Shown here: positions 6,310-13,407 of the stretch, one piece after another
How positions within the stretch are numbered: position 1 is the stretch's first letter
How the letters are laid out: each line of letters begins with the position of its first letter
From: Candidatus Profundicultor aquiphilus
GTDB lineage: Bacteria > Atribacterota > Atribacteria > Atribacterales > Caldatribacteriaceae
Assembly (NCBI GenBank): GCA_013314795.1
Contig: JABUEZ010000012.1
Span: forward strand, 1-16,647
Reading direction: 5' to 3'
Length of the DNA stretch: 16,647 nt
Notes under the pieces: generated by a model
Seen by the model: only the letters and a program-made list of their open reading frames with translations
Told to the model about the DNA's origin: nothing
Database searches by the model: none
Made by a program: the position numbers and the translations under genes

Positions 6310-7047
6310 ATGCTTCACGTGGAAAACCTGAAGGTTACGGTGGAGGATCGCCTGGTTCTTGACGGCGTGACGTTAGAGGTTCGGGAGGGGGAAGTGCATG
6401 TTCTTCTTGGTCCAAACGGCGTGGGGAAAACAACTTTGCTTATGGCTATTATGGGTGTTCCCGGTTATCGGATTGTGTCGGGACGCCTTTTTTTTAACGG
6501 GGAAGATATTACCAACCTTGACATGGAGGAACGGGCTAAAAAGGGGATTGGTATAGCGTTTCAAAAGATGCCTCCGGTAAGGGGTATTTCTCTCCGGACT
6601 ATGGGAGAGATCATTCTTAGGACCCACGGTGTCGACGACCTATCTCTTCTTGAAAATGCCGCTCATCGCCTGGATTGTTTTTATCTTCTTTCTCGGGAAG
6701 TTGGAGTAGGTTTTTCGGGAGGAGAGGCGAAGCGAGCAGAAATTTTCCAGCTTCTCCTGCAACGTCCTCTTTTTTCCATGGTTGACGAGCCAGAATCTGG
6801 GGTGGACCTCGATAATATAGCTCTGGTAGGAAAAGCGCTGAAGGAACTTTTCGAGCGGGAGCAGGTGAGGACAAAGAGGCGGTCGGGCCTTGTCATTACC
6901 CATACGGGGTATATTCTGGATTACCTGAATGCTGACCAGGGTCATGTGCTGATGAATGGCCGGATCGTTTGTAGTGGTAATCCTCGAGATCTTTTTGAAG
7001 ATATCCGTACCAAAGGGTACAACGAATGTTTGAGGTGTGAACGATGA
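6310..7047 (+). CDS. sufC: Fe-S cluster assembly ATPase SufC
   Basis: This 245-aa ABC ATPase has all motor motifs: Walker A GPNGVGKTT (34-42), Q-loop Q85, signature FSGGEAKR (135-142), Walker B with D159 and E160 in FSMVDEPESG, and H198. The order and the VDEPESGVD stretch identify SufC within the ABC superfamily. It powers Fe-S cluster assembly on the SufB scaffold in the cytoplasm. The C-terminus ends in CLRCER, giving a C240-x-x-C243 pair that E. coli-type SufC does not have; similar tails occur in anaerobe and archaeal SufC proteins as far as I recall. GGAGGT lies 9 nt before the ATG. The stop overlaps the sufB start as ATGA, so the two are translationally coupled. No sufD, sufS or sufU is nearby, which fits a minimal SufC-SufB (SMS-like) system. 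Confidence 0.93.
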   Translation: MLHVENLKVTVEDRLVLDGVTLEVREGEVHVLLGPNGVGKTTLLMAIMGVPGYRIVSGRLFFNGEDITNLDMEERAKKGIGIAFQKMPPVRGISLRTMGEIILRTHGVDDLSLLENAAHRLDCFYLLSREVGVGFSGGEAKRAEIFQLLLQRPLFSMVDEPESGVDLDNIALVGKALKELFEREQVRTKRRSGLVITHTGYILDYLNADQGHVLMNGRIVCSGNPRDLFEDIRTKGYNECLRCER

Positions 7048-8291
7048 GTGCTGTGGGAGATATTTTACAAACCATAAAAGAAAAAGCTGAAGGAGCACTC
7101 GCCAAGAAAGCAGCCTTTGGTCCCGATGTTGATCTCTCGCGCTTTTATGAGTGTTCACCACAGGAACGTATTGAGAGTTTAGACGAAGTGTCGTCCCAGC
7201 TGAAGGAGGCGGCCCTTTATGCCGGGGTAGAGCTGGAAAATCCGGGGGCAGGGACCTATCTCCAGGTGGATCGCTCGGCGGTTTATGAGCGGGTTCTTAA
7301 GCCTTTTGAGGGGAAACTTGAAATCATGAGTGTCCGCCGGGCTTTGGAAGTCTATCCGGAAATTGTCTCAAAATACTGGTGGAAACTGATTCCGGTTGAC
7401 ACCGACAAATATACCGCTTTTGCAGAACTCTGTTTCACAGAAGGGTATTTCATTCGGGTTTTCGCGCACCAGAAAGTGGATATACCACTCCAGGCCTGCC
7501 TTTTGATCTCTGAGAAATCCAGGGTGCAGAGTGTCCATAACGTTGTGATTCTGGAGGAGGGGGCTGAAGCCAACATTATTACTGGGTGTGCATCGGTAAA
7601 AGGAAGCGAGGAAGGCGTCCACATTGGAGTCAGTGAGTTTTATCTTGAGCGGGGCAGTCGCCTCACGTTCACCATGATTCATAACTGGGGGGAGCAGTTC
7701 CATGTTCGCCCCCGGACCGCGATAAGGATGGAAGATGACGCATTTTATAGCAGTACCTATGTTCTTATGAAACCGGTGGCTTCCTTGCAGACTTTTCCTC
7801 AGGCATTTCTTGAAGGGGAGAATGCGAATGCTCAGTTCCAGAGCATTATTTTTGCTAAAGGTCACTCGCACATCGATATTGGTTCTACCCTCCTTTTAAA
7901 AGCGGCAGGATGTCGGGGAAACTCCATTTCTCGGGTCTGCGCTGTGGATCAGGCGGAAGTATACACCCGAGGACGTCTCATCTCCTATCACGATGATACT
8001 CAGGCGCACCTGGAATGCAAGGGGATCCTCTTTTCCCCAGGAGCTAAAATTATTTCCATTCCGGAACTGGAAGTTCACGGTGCTCCCAAGGCTCGCCTGT
8101 CACATGAAGCTGCGGTGGGGCCTCTGGAAGAAGAAACTATTAATTATCTGCGCGCTCGGGGTCTCAAGAAAGAAGAAGCGCTATCTCTCCTCACTCGAGG
8201 GTTTTTAAGTATCGACATTCCAGGGATTCCATCGCTTCTCAAGACATATATTGAGGAAATTATCAAGGTCACATCTCGTGACATAATGTAG
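7044..8291 (+). CDS. sufB: Fe-S cluster scaffold SufB (SufBD family)
   Basis: This 415-aa SufBD-family protein has a helical N-terminal part (1-115) and a long right-handed beta-helix core. The residues that matter in E. coli SufB appear to be present: C325 in AHLECKG, corresponding to Cys405, and E355 in LSHEAAVG, corresponding to Glu434, separated by 30 residues against 29 in E. coli. These residues hold the nascent cluster. Their presence marks it as SufB and not SufD. It would form a complex with SufC and, in the absence of SufD, probably acts as a homodimer. GAGGTG lies 6 nt before the ATG inside sufC. It is shorter than E. coli SufB (495 aa), mainly at the N-terminus. It is the second gene of the long right operon, followed 11 nt later by a RAM-domain gene. 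Confidence 0.92.
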   Translation: MSAVGDILQTIKEKAEGALAKKAAFGPDVDLSRFYECSPQERIESLDEVSSQLKEAALYAGVELENPGAGTYLQVDRSAVYERVLKPFEGKLEIMSVRRALEVYPEIVSKYWWKLIPVDTDKYTAFAELCFTEGYFIRVFAHQKVDIPLQACLLISEKSRVQSVHNVVILEEGAEANIITGCASVKGSEEGVHIGVSEFYLERGSRLTFTMIHNWGEQFHVRPRTAIRMEDDAFYSSTYVLMKPVASLQTFPQAFLEGENANAQFQSIIFAKGHSHIDIGSTLLLKAAGCRGNSISRVCAVDQAEVYTRGRLISYHDDTQAHLECKGILFSPGAKIISIPELEVHGAPKARLSHEAAVGPLEEETINYLRARGLKKEEALSLLTRGFLSIDIPGIPSLLKTYIEEIIKVTSRDIM

Positions 8292-8302
8292 AGGTGTTAT
8301 GC

Positions 8303-8536
8303 TTGGGAGTGCAAGCCTATATCTTGATCCAGGTACAGGCAGGGAAGGCACAGAACATTAAGAAAGAGTTGGCTCAAAATCCTGCTTTTTTGAGAGTGGA
8401 TCGGATCATGGGTCCTTTTGATCTGATTGCTCTGGTGGAGGCGGAAAGTAACCGGGATATCGGAGAAACCATATTACGGGAAATTCAGTCGTTAAGCGGA
8501 GTGAAAAGAACCCTGACTTGCCCAATTATACCTTGA
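8303..8536 (+). CDS. Stand-alone RAM domain protein (Lrp/AsnC C-terminal domain only)
   Basis: This 77-aa protein consists of one Lrp/AsnC ligand-binding (RAM) domain: AYILIQVQAGKAQNIKKEL, then VDRIMGPFDLIALVEAESN and IQSLSGVKRTLTCP near the end. There is no DNA-binding helix-turn-helix. RAM domains bind amino acids and assemble into dimers and octamers, and single-domain forms are thought to act as sensors or as partners of full-length regulators. The TTG at 8303 was preferred because GAGGTG (8291-8296) is 6 nt upstream; a GTG at 8294 has no ribosome site and a GTG at 8309 would be spaced 12 nt. The ATG at 8299 is in another frame. It sits between sufB and the LexA-like gene, 4 nt before the latter. 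A functional link with that regulator is inference. Confidence 0.82.
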   Translation: MGVQAYILIQVQAGKAQNIKKELAQNPAFLRVDRIMGPFDLIALVEAESNRDIGETILREIQSLSGVKRTLTCPIIP

Positions 8537-8540
8537 GAAT

Positions 8541-9158
8541 ATGGCAATGAGGGAAAAGAAAAGCATTTCTTCGAAAGGTGAGGAGATCCTTCTTTTTATT
8601 GAGCAATATTCTCGCAAAAACGGCTATCCACCCACGGTAAGAGAAATTGGTGAAGCAGTAGGCTTGGCCTCTTCCTGTAGTGTTCACTACCATTTGCGCA
8701 AGCTCGAGGAGAAGGGTTTTATCCGTAGAGATCCTGCAAAACCAAGAGCGATTGAACTCAATGTGCATCGAGCTGATGCTCGACTCGGTAAAGACGTGGT
8801 AGTTATCCCGCTGGTGGAAGATTTCACCTTCAGTAAGAGAGGTTTCGATATTGGAGAGACAAAGAAGTTTTTTCTTTTTTCCCGTTCTCTTGTGGGAGAA
8901 GAAGAATGTTTCGTATTGAAGGTTGACGGAGATGGATTCCTTGCCTGGCATATTCTGGGGGGAGATTATCTAGTAATCAATAAAAAGGAAGCAGGTTGTG
9001 CAGGAGATTTGGTATTGGTATGGGAGGGTGAAAATATTGCCGTTCGGAAGATGGGAGAAAAGGGGAAGCTTTTGACTGGAGAAAGTGAACCGTCGATTTC
9101 TTCCTGGAATGGAACTACGGTGATTGGGAAAATTGTGGGAATATGGAGAAAATTGTAG
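8541..9158 (+). CDS. LexA-family repressor lacking the autocleavage residues
   Basis: This 205-aa protein has the two-domain plan of LexA. Residues 10-73 form a winged helix close to Firmicute LexA (YPPTVREIGEAVGLASS, then VHYHLRKLEEKGFIRRD and PRAIEL). Residues 88-200 follow the LexA/S24 peptidase fold: IPLVEDF, FVLKVDGDGF, HILGGDYLVIN, GDLVLVWEGENIAVRK and VIGKIVGIWR. The usual G-D/M-S-M with the nucleophilic serine reads GDGF, so G132 stands where E. coli has Ser119. The general-base lysine region (T-V-K-R in E. coli) reads NIAVRK, leaving V168, or at best a shifted R169, in place of Lys156. No Ala-Gly pair is present around residues 95-100 where cleavage normally occurs. It should therefore bind DNA but not self-cleave, and is unlikely to be an SOS switch. 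It lies inside the sufCB operon and may regulate it. The start is ATG 8541, although ATG 8547 is possible; ribosome site is weak. Confidence 0.85.
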   Translation: MAMREKKSISSKGEEILLFIEQYSRKNGYPPTVREIGEAVGLASSCSVHYHLRKLEEKGFIRRDPAKPRAIELNVHRADARLGKDVVVIPLVEDFTFSKRGFDIGETKKFFLFSRSLVGEEECFVLKVDGDGFLAWHILGGDYLVINKKEAGCAGDLVLVWEGENIAVRKMGEKGKLLTGESEPSISSWNGTTVIGKIVGIWRKL

Positions 9159-9170
9159 GGGGTGTTGGGG

Positions 9171-9587
9171 ATGGTCATTACCAGAGAGCTCGTTTTTCCT
9201 ACTTCGGGGCACAGCGAAGTGGTGAAGATTACGGACAAGGTGGCCGAACTTTTAGCAGAATCTGCGCTCAAACGGGGAATGGTTTTGCTCTTTATCCCTG
9301 GGAATACGGCGATCGTAACGACTCTTGAGTTTGAACCAGGCCTTGTGGCTGATGTTAAAAATGCCTGGGAAAAACTCGTTCCCTCCCATGGCGACTACGA
9401 ACACAATCTTCGCTGGGGAGATGGGAATGGATATGCTCACGTTCGATCCAGTTTCGGCGGGCCCTCTCTGGTGGTTCCCTTTGAAGATGGCAAGCTGATT
9501 CTGGGGACCTGGCAGGATCTTGTGCTCATCGATTTTGACAACCGTCCTCGGGATCGGCGAATTATTGTCCAGATAATGGGGGAATGA
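9171..9587 (+). CDS. YjbQ/UPF0047 family protein
   Basis: This protein of 138 aa has the length and whole-protein pattern of the YjbQ (UPF0047, COG0432) family: FPTSGHSEVVKITDKV at the N-terminus, GNTAIVTTLEFEPGLVADV in the middle, then NGYAHVRSSFGGPSLVVPF, LGTWQDLVLIDFD and VQIMGE at the end. Family members show weak thiamine-phosphate synthase activity in E. coli genetic tests, but the physiological role is not settled. The usual GHAH or DAH pattern reads GYAH here, so one of two commonly seen histidines is tyrosine. The ATG at 9171 was chosen because a G-rich ribosome site (9158-9162) is 8 nt upstream; a GTG at 9162 is the alternative. It follows the LexA-like gene by 12 nt and ends 1 nt before the alcohol dehydrogenase. 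Confidence 0.85.
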   Translation: MVITRELVFPTSGHSEVVKITDKVAELLAESALKRGMVLLFIPGNTAIVTTLEFEPGLVADVKNAWEKLVPSHGDYEHNLRWGDGNGYAHVRSSFGGPSLVVPFEDGKLILGTWQDLVLIDFDNRPRDRRIIVQIMGE

Positions 9588-9588
9588 G

Positions 9589-10719
9589 ATGGAAGAGAAA
9601 TTTGTCTTTCGTCTTCCAAAGGAGATTTATTTTGGTCTCGGCGAGGGAAAAAGAACTGGAGAATTGATCAAGCGACTGGGAAAAAAAGTGCTTTTAGTGA
9701 CCGGGAAAAACTTTGCTCGGCAGTATGGGATTCTTGATGAATTACTGGCTTCTTTTGCGGTGTCTTCTCTTGAATGGGTAATCTTTGAAGGTGTTGAACC
9801 GGAACCATCTCTGGAGACGGTTGACCGTGGTGTCAGCCTGGCATATCGAGAAAACTGTGATCTGGTGCTCTCTTTGGGAGGAGGAAGTGTTCTGGACTGT
9901 GGGAAGGCCATAGCGGGTGTTTGTGGAAATGGAGAGAGCGTGGTTCCCTTTTTTGAGGGAAAGGCTCTACCACACCCTGGCATTCCCTGGGTAGCCGTGC
10001 CCACTACGGCCGGTACGGGTTCAGAGATGACCAATAACGCGGTTCTCACCGATTACACCAGAAAGCTCAAAAAAAGTTTTCGTAGCCCTTTCCTCGTTGC
10101 AATTCTTGTCATCGTGGACCCCCTCTATACCCGTTTTATGAGTCCGTACCTCACAGCGGTAAGCGGCATCGATGCCCTGATCCAGGCTGTCGAAGCATAT
10201 ACCAGTCCCCGTAAAAACCCTATGACCGATTTTCTGGCGCTGGAAGCAGTCGGAAGGCTCTGGAGATATCTTCCATTGGCTGTTCAGGATGGTGATAATC
10301 TCGAATATCGGAAGGAAATGGCTCTGGGGAGCCTGGTGAGTGCCATGGCTTTTGCCAATGCTTCGTCGGGGCCAGTTCATGGTCTGGCACACATGATTGG
10401 TCCTGATTTTGGGATTGTACATGGAGAAGCCTGTGGAGTCCTCTTTCCGGCTGTGGTTCGGTTTAATCGGAGTGTTTTGGAAGAACGATATCTGAGGCTT
10501 GCTCAGGTTACCGGAAATCGGGGAATTGAGGAATGGCTGGAGGCGTTCGAGGATCTGATGCGGAGGGTAGGTTTACGAACCCGGCTTCGGGAATTTGGTG
10601 TTCGGGAAGAGATGCTTATTTCGGTGATTCGACCAGAGCGGATTGGAGCGAGCATCAAGGAGAACCCTCGTTCCATGAGTACGGAAGACCTGTGCTCTAT
10701 TTTGAAGGAAACCTACTGA
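9589..10719 (+). CDS. Iron-containing (group III) alcohol dehydrogenase
   Basis: This 376-aa enzyme belongs to the FucO/TM0920/YqhD superfamily. The Rossmann-like half has SLGGGSVLDCGKAIA (95-109), a nucleotide-binding loop, and PTTAGTGSEMT (138-148). The metal-binding helical half has D195, H264 in GPVHGLAHMIG and H278 in GIVHGEACG. The second ligand, a histidine four residues after D195 in FucO and TM0920, is Q199 here (DALIQAVEAY); Gln at this position is known from a subset of the family. The enzyme reversibly reduces an aldehyde or ketone with NAD(P)H in the cytoplasm, and the substrate is not predictable. The start ATG is 1 nt after the yjbQ stop, preceded by GGGGGAATGAG. Such enzymes are common in fermentative anaerobes, and iron dependence would fit an operon headed by Fe-S assembly genes, though that link is inference. 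Confidence 0.9.
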   Translation: MEEKFVFRLPKEIYFGLGEGKRTGELIKRLGKKVLLVTGKNFARQYGILDELLASFAVSSLEWVIFEGVEPEPSLETVDRGVSLAYRENCDLVLSLGGGSVLDCGKAIAGVCGNGESVVPFFEGKALPHPGIPWVAVPTTAGTGSEMTNNAVLTDYTRKLKKSFRSPFLVAILVIVDPLYTRFMSPYLTAVSGIDALIQAVEAYTSPRKNPMTDFLALEAVGRLWRYLPLAVQDGDNLEYRKEMALGSLVSAMAFANASSGPVHGLAHMIGPDFGIVHGEACGVLFPAVVRFNRSVLEERYLRLAQVTGNRGIEEWLEAFEDLMRRVGLRTRLREFGVREEMLISVIRPERIGASIKENPRSMSTEDLCSILKETY

Positions 10720-10734
10720 AAGGAGGGATTTCAG

Positions 10735-11070
10735 TTGGAGATGGTACGCGAAAGCGAGAAGAGTTTTCGGAATGGGGACTGGGGCATCAAATATCTTTTT
10801 CGGGGTCCCCGGCTTGACTGGGGCGTGGTCTTTTTAAAGCCTGGAACCTGCATGGGTGCTCATTACCACCGGGAAGTGGAAGAAACCTTTTTCATCCTGG
10901 AAGGAAAGGGGATATTGCGCATCAACGAGGCTGAAATACCGGTGGAAGGGGGTGTGGCTTTTCGGGTAGAGCCAGGAGAGAGGCATGATCTATGTACTGG
11001 CGAGGATTCTTCCCTGAAGGGAATTTTCATCAAGGTCCCGTATTGTCCGGAGGACAAGGTAGATTGTTGA
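10735..11070 (+). CDS. Small single-domain cupin
   Basis: This 111-aa protein is one cupin barrel. Motif 1 reads GAHYHREVEETFFILEGKG (41-59), with metal-binding H43, H45 and E49 or E50. Motif 2 reads VEPGERHDL (78-86), with H84. Three histidines and a glutamate suggest a bound divalent metal. Small cupins act as isomerases, dioxygenases, sugar-binding proteins or stress regulators, so no reaction can be assigned. The start is TTG at 10735, supported by AGGAGGG 7 nt upstream; an ATG at 10741 would be spaced 13 nt and is the alternative. It lies 15 nt after the alcohol dehydrogenase and 3 nt before the PflX-like gene, in the same frame as the latter but separated by TGA. Confidence 0.85.
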   Translation: MEMVRESEKSFRNGDWGIKYLFRGPRLDWGVVFLKPGTCMGAHYHREVEETFFILEGKGILRINEAEIPVEGGVAFRVEPGERHDLCTGEDSSLKGIFIKVPYCPEDKVDC

Positions 11071-11073
11071 AAA

Positions 11074-11952
11074 ATGAAATCCTCTTTTGAGTTCCTGGCC
11101 TCTTCTCTCTATGAGCATCTCGCCCACTGTGACCTCTGTCCGCGCTGTTGTGGTGTGAACCGTTTGAAGGGAGAAAAGGGGTTCTGTCGAGGAGGAGCAT
11201 TACCCAGAATTGTCAGTTTCCATCCTCATTTTGGGGAAGAACCATTGTTAAGTGGTCAAAGAGGTTCAGGGACGATCTTTTTTGCCGGATGTAATATGCA
11301 CTGTGTGTACTGTCAGAATTACACCATCAGCCAGTTTGACGAAGGGGAAGAGGTTGATTGTGAAACGCTGGCTGGGTTTATGCTGACTCTGCAAAAAGAG
11401 GGATGTCATAACCTGAATCTGGTGACTCCGACTCATTTTTTACCTCAAATTCTCCGTGCGTTGCATATCGCCAGGAAAGCTGGTTTTTCTCTTCCTCTGG
11501 TTTACAATACCGGAGGATACGAGAGGATAGAGATTTTGCGTCTCTTGAGAGGCGTGATTGACATTTACTTGCCGGATATGAGATATTCAAGAGATGAAAG
11601 CGGAATTCGGTACTCTCAGGCATCTTTTTACCCGTATTTCAACCGGGAGGCGGTGAAAGAAATGTTTTCCCAGGTTGGTGAGGTGGTGTGTAGTGAGGAA
11701 AATGTAGCGTTGAGGGGGGTAATAGTACGGATCCTTCTTATTCCCTCTTTGGTTGATGAAGCCATGGAGAACTTGCGGTTTCTGGCGGAGAATATTTCTC
11801 GGCAAATTTTTATCACGCTGATGCGGCAGTATCGTCCCATGTATCGAGCTTTGGAATTTCCCGAACTTGGTGGACGAATTGACACTGTAACCTATGAGCG
11901 AGTGCTCCGGTATGGCTTAGAACTTGGTTTGAAAAATTTCATCTTGCAGTGA
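11074..11952 (+). CDS. PflX-like radical SAM protein (COG1313)
   Basis: This 292-aa protein has the radical-SAM cluster motif CNMHCVYC (C73, C77, C80) followed by a barrel with LVTPTHFLPQI, YNTGGYE and DIYLPDMRYS. In front of it is an extra cysteine-rich stretch, CDLCPRCCGVNR and GFC (C19, C22, C25, C26, C38), which is the hallmark of the PflX group and may bind a second cluster or metal. Despite the historic name (pyruvate formate-lyase activating enzyme-like), no glycyl-radical enzyme is encoded nearby, and the substrate of the group is not known to me. The ATG is the first possible start after the cupin stop. No good ribosome site is close (GGAGGA is about 20 nt away), so it may depend on coupling to the cupin. 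It follows the cupin by 3 nt. Confidence 0.87.
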   Translation: MKSSFEFLASSLYEHLAHCDLCPRCCGVNRLKGEKGFCRGGALPRIVSFHPHFGEEPLLSGQRGSGTIFFAGCNMHCVYCQNYTISQFDEGEEVDCETLAGFMLTLQKEGCHNLNLVTPTHFLPQILRALHIARKAGFSLPLVYNTGGYERIEILRLLRGVIDIYLPDMRYSRDESGIRYSQASFYPYFNREAVKEMFSQVGEVVCSEENVALRGVIVRILLIPSLVDEAMENLRFLAENISRQIFITLMRQYRPMYRALEFPELGGRIDTVTYERVLRYGLELGLKNFILQ

Positions 11953-11965
11953 GAGGAGGAAGACA

Positions 11966-12487
11966 ATGGAGGCCGCGTTAAGGCAAATTGCTGAGTTTAT
12001 GGTTATTTCAGCTCGAACTGCCCCAAAATCGGGAGGGAAAGATTTTGTCACGGTTCAGATCGTAGAGGGGGAATGGTTGCGAAAATTGGGAGAAGCAATG
12101 ATACAATATGGAGAAGAGACGGGGGTTCGGGGTTTTATCCGGGATGGGAAAAATGTGCTAGATTCTTCGGTGGTGGTGTTGATTGGGTTAAAGGATGCAC
12201 AGACTATGGGCTTAAATTGTGGGGGATGTGGCTTTGATACCTGCACGGAACTGAAACCGGAGGAAAAAAGAGAATTTAAAGGTCCGCAGTGTATGTTGCG
12301 TCTTCTCGATCTTGGTATTGCCCTGGGATCGGCGGTAAAAACGGCTTCACTCTTTAACGTAGACAATCGTATCATGTACCGTATTGGAGTTATTGCCAGG
12401 CGTATTGGTCTTACCCAGGATGATGTGGTGATGGGAATTCCCCTTTCGGCGAAGGGGAAAAACATTTATTTTGACCGTAAAGATTAG
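11966..12487 (+). CDS. DUF2148 ferredoxin-like protein
   Basis: This 173-aa protein matches the DUF2148 (COG4739) pattern: an N-terminal helix with ISARTAPKSGGKD, a DSSVVVLIGL strand, the cysteine cluster CGGCGFDTC (C85, C88, C93) with a further cysteine in GPQCM (C109), then a DLGIALGSAVKTAS helix. Spacing of the four cysteines suggests a [4Fe-4S] cluster. It appears related to nitroreductase-like folds in its layout, and function is unknown. AGGAGG lies about 8 nt before the ATG. It comes 13 nt after the PflX-like gene and 10 nt before the membrane protein gene. It is one of several Fe-S proteins in an operon that also encodes the Fe-S assembly pair. Confidence 0.85.
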   Translation: MEAALRQIAEFMVISARTAPKSGGKDFVTVQIVEGEWLRKLGEAMIQYGEETGVRGFIRDGKNVLDSSVVVLIGLKDAQTMGLNCGGCGFDTCTELKPEEKREFKGPQCMLRLLDLGIALGSAVKTASLFNVDNRIMYRIGVIARRIGLTQDDVVMGIPLSAKGKNIYFDRKD

Positions 12488-12497
12488 AGGTGAGTGC

Positions 12498-13403
12498 ATG
12501 GGTGAATTCAGGATTCAAGACATTATTGGATTGATCCTGGCAATTTTGATCGTGGCCATTTTGATCAGCATTATTTTGATTTTGCGCGAAAGCGCTCGGG
12601 AGCGAAGGAGATGGGCCAGCGAAGAAGAGGAAGAAGAGGAGGTGGAAAAGAGGCGTTTTCCCTTTTCGTCTCGAGAAACTACCCCTAAAGAAGGAGAAGC
12701 TTCGGGGGACGTCATAAGAAAGAGAAAGTGGAGTGCTTTATCCCGTTCTCGAATGACCGAAGAAAAACAGGAAAAGGTTGAAAAAGCGGAAGAACCAGAG
12801 GAAACGGTCGAAGAAATAGTTGAAGAACATCCCAAGGAAGAAAGAGTCATCCAGGAAGAAATCGAGACGGAATTGACCTTTAAAGAGCCTCAGAAAGCAA
12901 AAGAGGAGGTTAAAAAAGGCAAAGAACCGAAGCAAGTGGTCATCGAAAGAGCATTACGAAAGCTTGAAGACCAGGGGATTGACTTTGGTAAATTAAGGCC
13001 CCTTGTTACTGAAGAAATGCTTTCTTTTTCCCCTCTCCTCTGGGAGGTGAGGGACGAAGTTCGTTCCGGAAAAGAGTTGGGAGAGATCGTAGTCCACACC
13101 GTTTTCCGAACCATTCCCGGGTACTCAGGGGAAGAAGTTGTAGAACGATATCGTTCTGGAGATGTCTCGATTGTGGAGAAGCTGGAAGCAAGAATTAGAA
13201 CTCCTGAAGGGAGAGATTTCCTCGTTGCCACCCTGGGTCTGGAGTATTTTCATGTTCCAGAACTGGAGCGGGAAGTGAAAAGGGGTAATCTGGAAAAAGA
13301 AGAGTACGAACTCCTACGGGCTTTAAAATTTGTAGATCGGAGTACGAAAAGGGAGTTCGCTCGCACCGTTTATACGCAGATTATGAGTGAAGACAAAGAG
13401 TGA
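12498..13403 (+). CDS. Membrane-anchored protein with acidic linker and unknown C-terminal domain
   Basis: This 301-aa protein is not recognised. It has one N-terminal membrane segment (residues 9-29, isoleucine/leucine-rich), followed by a basic patch (ARERRRW) consistent with the C-terminal part being cytoplasmic. Next is a long low-complexity linker rich in Glu, Lys and Arg (about 40-145, including seven Glu in a row). A folded C-terminal region (about 146-295) is predicted helical, with VVIERALRKLEDQGIDFGKL and RTPEGRDFLVATLGLEYF as its clearest segments. GAGGTGA (12487-12493) ends 4 nt before the ATG, which favours this start over an upstream in-frame one at 12471 that would overlap the DUF2148 gene. 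The gene closes the recognisable part of the long operon. A scaffold or cell-envelope tether is conceivable, but no function is proposed. Confidence 0.75.
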   Translation: MGEFRIQDIIGLILAILIVAILISIILILRESARERRRWASEEEEEEEVEKRRFPFSSRETTPKEGEASGDVIRKRKWSALSRSRMTEEKQEKVEKAEEPEETVEEIVEEHPKEERVIQEEIETELTFKEPQKAKEEVKKGKEPKQVVIERALRKLEDQGIDFGKLRPLVTEEMLSFSPLLWEVRDEVRSGKELGEIVVHTVFRTIPGYSGEEVVERYRSGDVSIVEKLEARIRTPEGRDFLVATLGLEYFHVPELEREVKRGNLEKEEYELLRALKFVDRSTKREFARTVYTQIMSEDKE

Positions 13404-13407
13404 CGGG

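Noticed and set aside
6200..6310. Firmicute-type LexA box (GAAC-N4-GTTC) upstream of the operon
   Set aside because: No such motif was seen by eye in this region; only the unrelated GGTATA-N5-TATACC dyad is present.
6640..7161. 173-codon open frame antisense to sufC and sufB
   Set aside because: It is opposite two strongly supported genes and has no protein-like pattern.
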